A stretch of 58,369 bases of DNA from Myxococcaceae bacterium. Its GTDB lineage: Bacteria > Myxococcota > Myxococcia > Myxococcales > Myxococcaceae. A model generated the notes under the pieces. It worked only from the letters and a program-made list of their open reading frames with translations. It searched no databases and had not been told where the DNA came from. Within the stretch, counting starts at the first letter, position 1, and the number at the start of each line of letters is the position of its first letter. A program made the position numbers and the translations under genes. The stretch lies in contig JALHOS010000003.1 in NCBI GenBank assembly GCA_022842905.1, forward strand, positions 1 through 58,369. The letters run 5' to 3'. Below, in pieces: positions 55,813 to 58,369 of this stretch.

Positions 55813-56231
55813 GAGAGCCGCGTGAGGTTGAGGCGCACCGCGCCGCCCGGCTCGAGCAGCTGCAGGCGGCCTTCCTTGAACTCGTAGGAATAGAAGCCCG
55901 TCGCGGCGCGCACGGTGCAGGTGATCTGCACGCTGCCCGTGGACGACTGGGTCGCGTCGATCGGCTGGAGCACCTCGAGCACCCCTCGCGCGGTCGGGCT
56001 CATCAACGCCGTGCCCGTCGCCTTGAGCTGGGGAATTCCGTCGTAGTTGCACGTCGCCGACTTCTTGAGCTGGCTCTTGGACCAACTCCAGGTGCGCACG
56101 ACGCGCGCGCACTTGGCGTTCACGCAGAGTGTCTTGGTGTCTTCCGGCTCCTGCCAGGTGCCCTCGTAGGTGTCCGGGCCGCAGGCGGAGAAGAGCGCGG
56201 CGGCTGCCGTCACGACTCGCAGCGCGCTCAC
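55797..56231 (-). CDS. Small lipoprotein of unknown function
   Basis: 144 residues. Signal with Cys in LFSACGPD, then a domain with four Cys (LCVNAKC, TCNYDG, ITCTV), mostly beta. I recognise no family; its size and layout recall small lipid-anchored beta-barrel (lipocalin-like) proteins with the first strand YEGTWQEPED. GTG start at 56231 overlaps the aminopeptidase stop (GTGA), so translation is coupled to it. Its 3' end overlaps the fabH-like gene by 16 bases. Confidence 0.6.
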   Translation of the reverse strand: MSALRVVTAAAALFSACGPDTYEGTWQEPEDTKTLCVNAKCARVVRTWSWSKSQLKKSATCNYDGIPQLKATGTALMSPTARGVLEVLQPIDATQSSTGSVQITCTVRAATGFYSYEFKEGRLQLLEPGGAVRLNLTRLSYTAE

Positions 56232-58369
56232 TTCTTCTTCCCCTTGCCAGCGTCCTTGCCCTTGACGTCCTTGGCCGGCTCCGCGGCCTTGGGGGCGGGG
56301 AAGTTGGAGTCCAGCAGCAGCGCCGCGTCGTGCTTGAGCCGCTCGGACTTGGCCTGGGCGGCGATGGCGGTCAGCGAAGCCTTGGCGGACTCGGTCTTCA
56401 CGTCGTCGAGCAGCGACAGCAGGTCCGCCCGCATCTCTTCGCCAATGGCCTCGTCGAGCGCCCACTCCTGCACGAGCGCAGCGAACTCCTTGGAGTCCTT
56501 GAGCGCGCGGTTGTCGTTGATCCGCCCGGCGATCGTCTGGAGCAACTCGTACGACAGCGCGCTGCCCTTGAGCGCGTCCTTGAGCAGGGGGACCGCCTCG
56601 GCGGACGGCACCGAGCCGATCGCCTCCGCCGCGCGACGCCAGTAACCGTAGCCGCGACCCTTCTGGTTCACCAACGCCGAGCGCAGGGCAGCCAGACCGG
56701 CCGGCGTGTTGAGGCGCGCGACGGCGGCGCTGAAGCCCGCCACGTAGTTGAGGTCGAGCTCACGCTTGGCGGCCTCGTCGCGGAGCCACGTGTGGCCTTC
56801 GGGTGACTCACAGCGGGCGAGCGCCTCCATCGCCGCGGAGCGCACGCGAATGTAGCCCTGGGGATCTTCGTTCATGTCCGTGGGGCGCTTGGCGAGCGCG
56901 AGGATCGACTTGGTCAGCGGCGGCGGGAGCTTCTTGAAGCGGGAGTTCACCAGCCGGCGCAGCACCGCCTCGCGGACGAAGGCCGACGGATCCTTGTCGA
57001 GCACGTCGATCACGGCGTTCAGCGCGGCGTCCGTCGGCAGCGCCTCGGTCGTCGCGTCCGGGTTGCCCAGCTCACCGAGCAGGTTCCACGCGGCGATGAG
57101 CCGCCACGTCGGATCCGGATCGTTCCGCGCGGCGTGCGTCCACGCGTCTTCGTTGATCACCGACGGGTTGATGCGGACCAGCGCCGCGAAGTCCTTGTTC
57201 CAGTTCACCCACTCCGGCAGCGCCGGCACGTCGAGGTCGATCTTCACCTCGGGCTTGTCGACGGTGAGCAGCTCTTCCTTCGTGTACGCCGGCTCGTTGG
57301 CGCGGTGCAGGACGATCGGCAGCTTGAAGACGAAGTGGCCCTTCTCGTCGGCGCGGTTGGGCAGCTGGCGGATCGTCACCGTGAGCTTTCCGCCGCCATA
57401 CGTGAAGGTCGGGGAGATCACCGGGTAGCCCTTCTTCGTCAGCCACGCGTCCTTGAAGGGCTTGAGCTCCTTGTCCTTCTTCGTCGTCTCGAAGACGACC
57501 TTGAAGAAGTCGTCGCTGGTGACGGCCTTGAACGCGTGCTTCTCGAGGTAGGCCTTGAGCACCTTCTTGAGCTCGTTCTTACCCAGCCACGTCTCGAGCA
57601 TGCGCAGCACCGCCGCGCCCTTGGTGTACGACGTGGCGTCAAACGCGTCGGCCGCCGAGGCCACCTTCGACGACAGCGCCCGCGCGCGCGGGCCGGCTTC
57701 CTGCCGGAAGTACTCTTCGACGAGCCAGCGGGTGTTGAGGATCTCCGCTTCTTCGTTGTCGTTGTACGAGTCGAGCGCCTTCATGCCCAGGTACTGGGCG
57801 AAGCCTTCGTTGAGCCAGGTCTCGTTCCACCACGCGCAGGTGACGTCGTTGCCGAACCACTGGTGCGCCAGCTCGTGGGCGAGCAGCGAGACGATCGGCG
57901 TGCGGCTGTTCTGATCGTTCTTGTGATCCAGCACGACGCGGCTCTCGCGCTGGAAGATGAGGCTCGCGTTCTCCATGCCCGCCCAGATGAAGCGGGGCAG
58001 CACCACGACGTCGGCCTTCTTCCACGGGTACTTCACGCCGACCAAGCCGGCTTCGGTGCGCAGCACTTCCTTGAGCGCGTCTTGGGCCACGAACGCGCGC
58101 TCCTTGGAGCCGGGGACCACCCACAGCGTCGCGGGTGGATCGTCGGACGCGACCACCGCCTCGAACTTCCCGACGGCCAGCGCGAACAGGTACGTGGAGA
58201 TCGGCTCTTCCTGCGACCACTCCACGCGGCGCAGGTTCTTGCCCCCTTCGGAGTACGCCTCGTCCTTCGTCTTCGCGCCGTTGGACAGCACCGTGTAGGC
58301 CGAGTTGACGACCGCGGAGAGCTCGAACGCCGCCTTGTCCGCCGGCTCGTCGTTGCAGGGGAAGAAGCG
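56228..58369 (-). CDS. M1-family aminopeptidase, 5' end outside window
   Basis: 713 residues seen, with the coding frame open to the window end. Zinc aminopeptidase: exopeptidase motif AGMENASLI and the zinc site LAHELAHQWFGND with the Glu in WLNEGFAQY. Before that, RFFPCNDEPADKAAFEL marks the N-terminal domain, so some residues with the true start lie beyond 58369. A bowl-like helical C-terminal half with HEAT-type repeats follows, ending in Lys-rich GKDAGKGKKK. Similar to myxobacterial secreted or lipid-linked M1 enzymes, but the signal region is not visible. Coupled to a small lipoprotein gene. Confidence 0.9.
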   Translation of the reverse strand, partial: RFFPCNDEPADKAAFELSAVVNSAYTVLSNGAKTKDEAYSEGGKNLRRVEWSQEEPISTYLFALAVGKFEAVVASDDPPATLWVVPGSKERAFVAQDALKEVLRTEAGLVGVKYPWKKADVVVLPRFIWAGMENASLIFQRESRVVLDHKNDQNSRTPIVSLLAHELAHQWFGNDVTCAWWNETWLNEGFAQYLGMKALDSYNDNEEAEILNTRWLVEEYFRQEAGPRARALSSKVASAADAFDATSYTKGAAVLRMLETWLGKNELKKVLKAYLEKHAFKAVTSDDFFKVVFETTKKDKELKPFKDAWLTKKGYPVISPTFTYGGGKLTVTIRQLPNRADEKGHFVFKLPIVLHRANEPAYTKEELLTVDKPEVKIDLDVPALPEWVNWNKDFAALVRINPSVINEDAWTHAARNDPDPTWRLIAAWNLLGELGNPDATTEALPTDAALNAVIDVLDKDPSAFVREAVLRRLVNSRFKKLPPPLTKSILALAKRPTDMNEDPQGYIRVRSAAMEALARCESPEGHTWLRDEAAKRELDLNYVAGFSAAVARLNTPAGLAALRSALVNQKGRGYGYWRRAAEAIGSVPSAEAVPLLKDALKGSALSYELLQTIAGRINDNRALKDSKEFAALVQEWALDEAIGEEMRADLLSLLDDVKTESAKASLTAIAAQAKSERLKHDAALLLDSNFPAPKAAEPAKDVKGKDAGKGKKK

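Overview
This is a high-GC chromosomal window that reads as a myxobacterium (Myxococcota). The signs are a secreted protein ending in a MYXO-CTERM-type tripartite tail, many lipoproteins with Asp-Ala-Gly linkers, an AgmX/PglI-type domain protein, a Ser/Thr kinase with a transmembrane segment, a mevalonate-pathway kinase, and a tandem pair of the small Myxococcales family I recognise as TIGR04563. I see no insertion sequence, prophage, CRISPR array or rRNA. About 54 protein genes, three tRNA genes (Leu-CAG, Sec-TCA, Val-GAC) and one candidate small RNA account for nearly all of the window.

Layout. 1-4.4 kb: 3' part of phosphomevalonate kinase, tRNA-Leu with promoter and shared terminator, a cysteine desulfurase / DHH phosphoesterase / divergent Fic-fold cluster, then selC. 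4.4-8.3 kb: TPR-zincin protein, lone receiver domain, groEL under a CIRCE operator without groES, and a haem-motif lipoprotein. 8.3-13.5 kb: DnaC-like ATPase with an unknown partner, tRNA-Val, thrS, SCP2 protein and a CaiB/AMACR-type enzyme. 13.5-26.2 kb: two unknown secreted proteins, a 1136-residue CARDB/Ig MYXO-CTERM protein, two tandem MFS-spermidine-synthase-like fusions, and an Hsp70 ATPase domain without a substrate domain. 26.2-33 kb: orphan Flp pilin, an amidohydrolase with a degraded metal site, an RlmI-like methyltransferase, a membrane zincin, and a proC-divIVA-yggU type operon. 33-43.5 kb: J-domain protein, an rsmB-RDD-SpoIIM operon, receptor-type kinase, rhodanese, IscA-type protein, lipoproteins and the TIGR04563 pair. 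43.3-58.4 kb: candidate sRNA, tilS, ftsH, an operon joining a diadenylate cyclase to a PHA-region-type protein and a scramblase-like protein, lipoproteins, two acyl-CoA dehydrogenases around an AgmX-type protein, a KAS III enzyme and an M1 aminopeptidase cut by the window end.

The most interesting items are: (1) an unannotated minus-strand small RNA at about 43322-43457 with a good promoter, a C-rich anti-Shine-Dalgarno-like loop and an intrinsic terminator; (2) the DacZ-like c-di-AMP cyclase operon with lipid-related partners; (3) two probable pseudoenzymes, the Fic-fold protein without its catalytic His and the amidohydrolase lacking two metal ligands; (4) the tandem membrane-embedded spermidine-synthase-like fusions. 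All assignments come from reading motifs; no database search was run.
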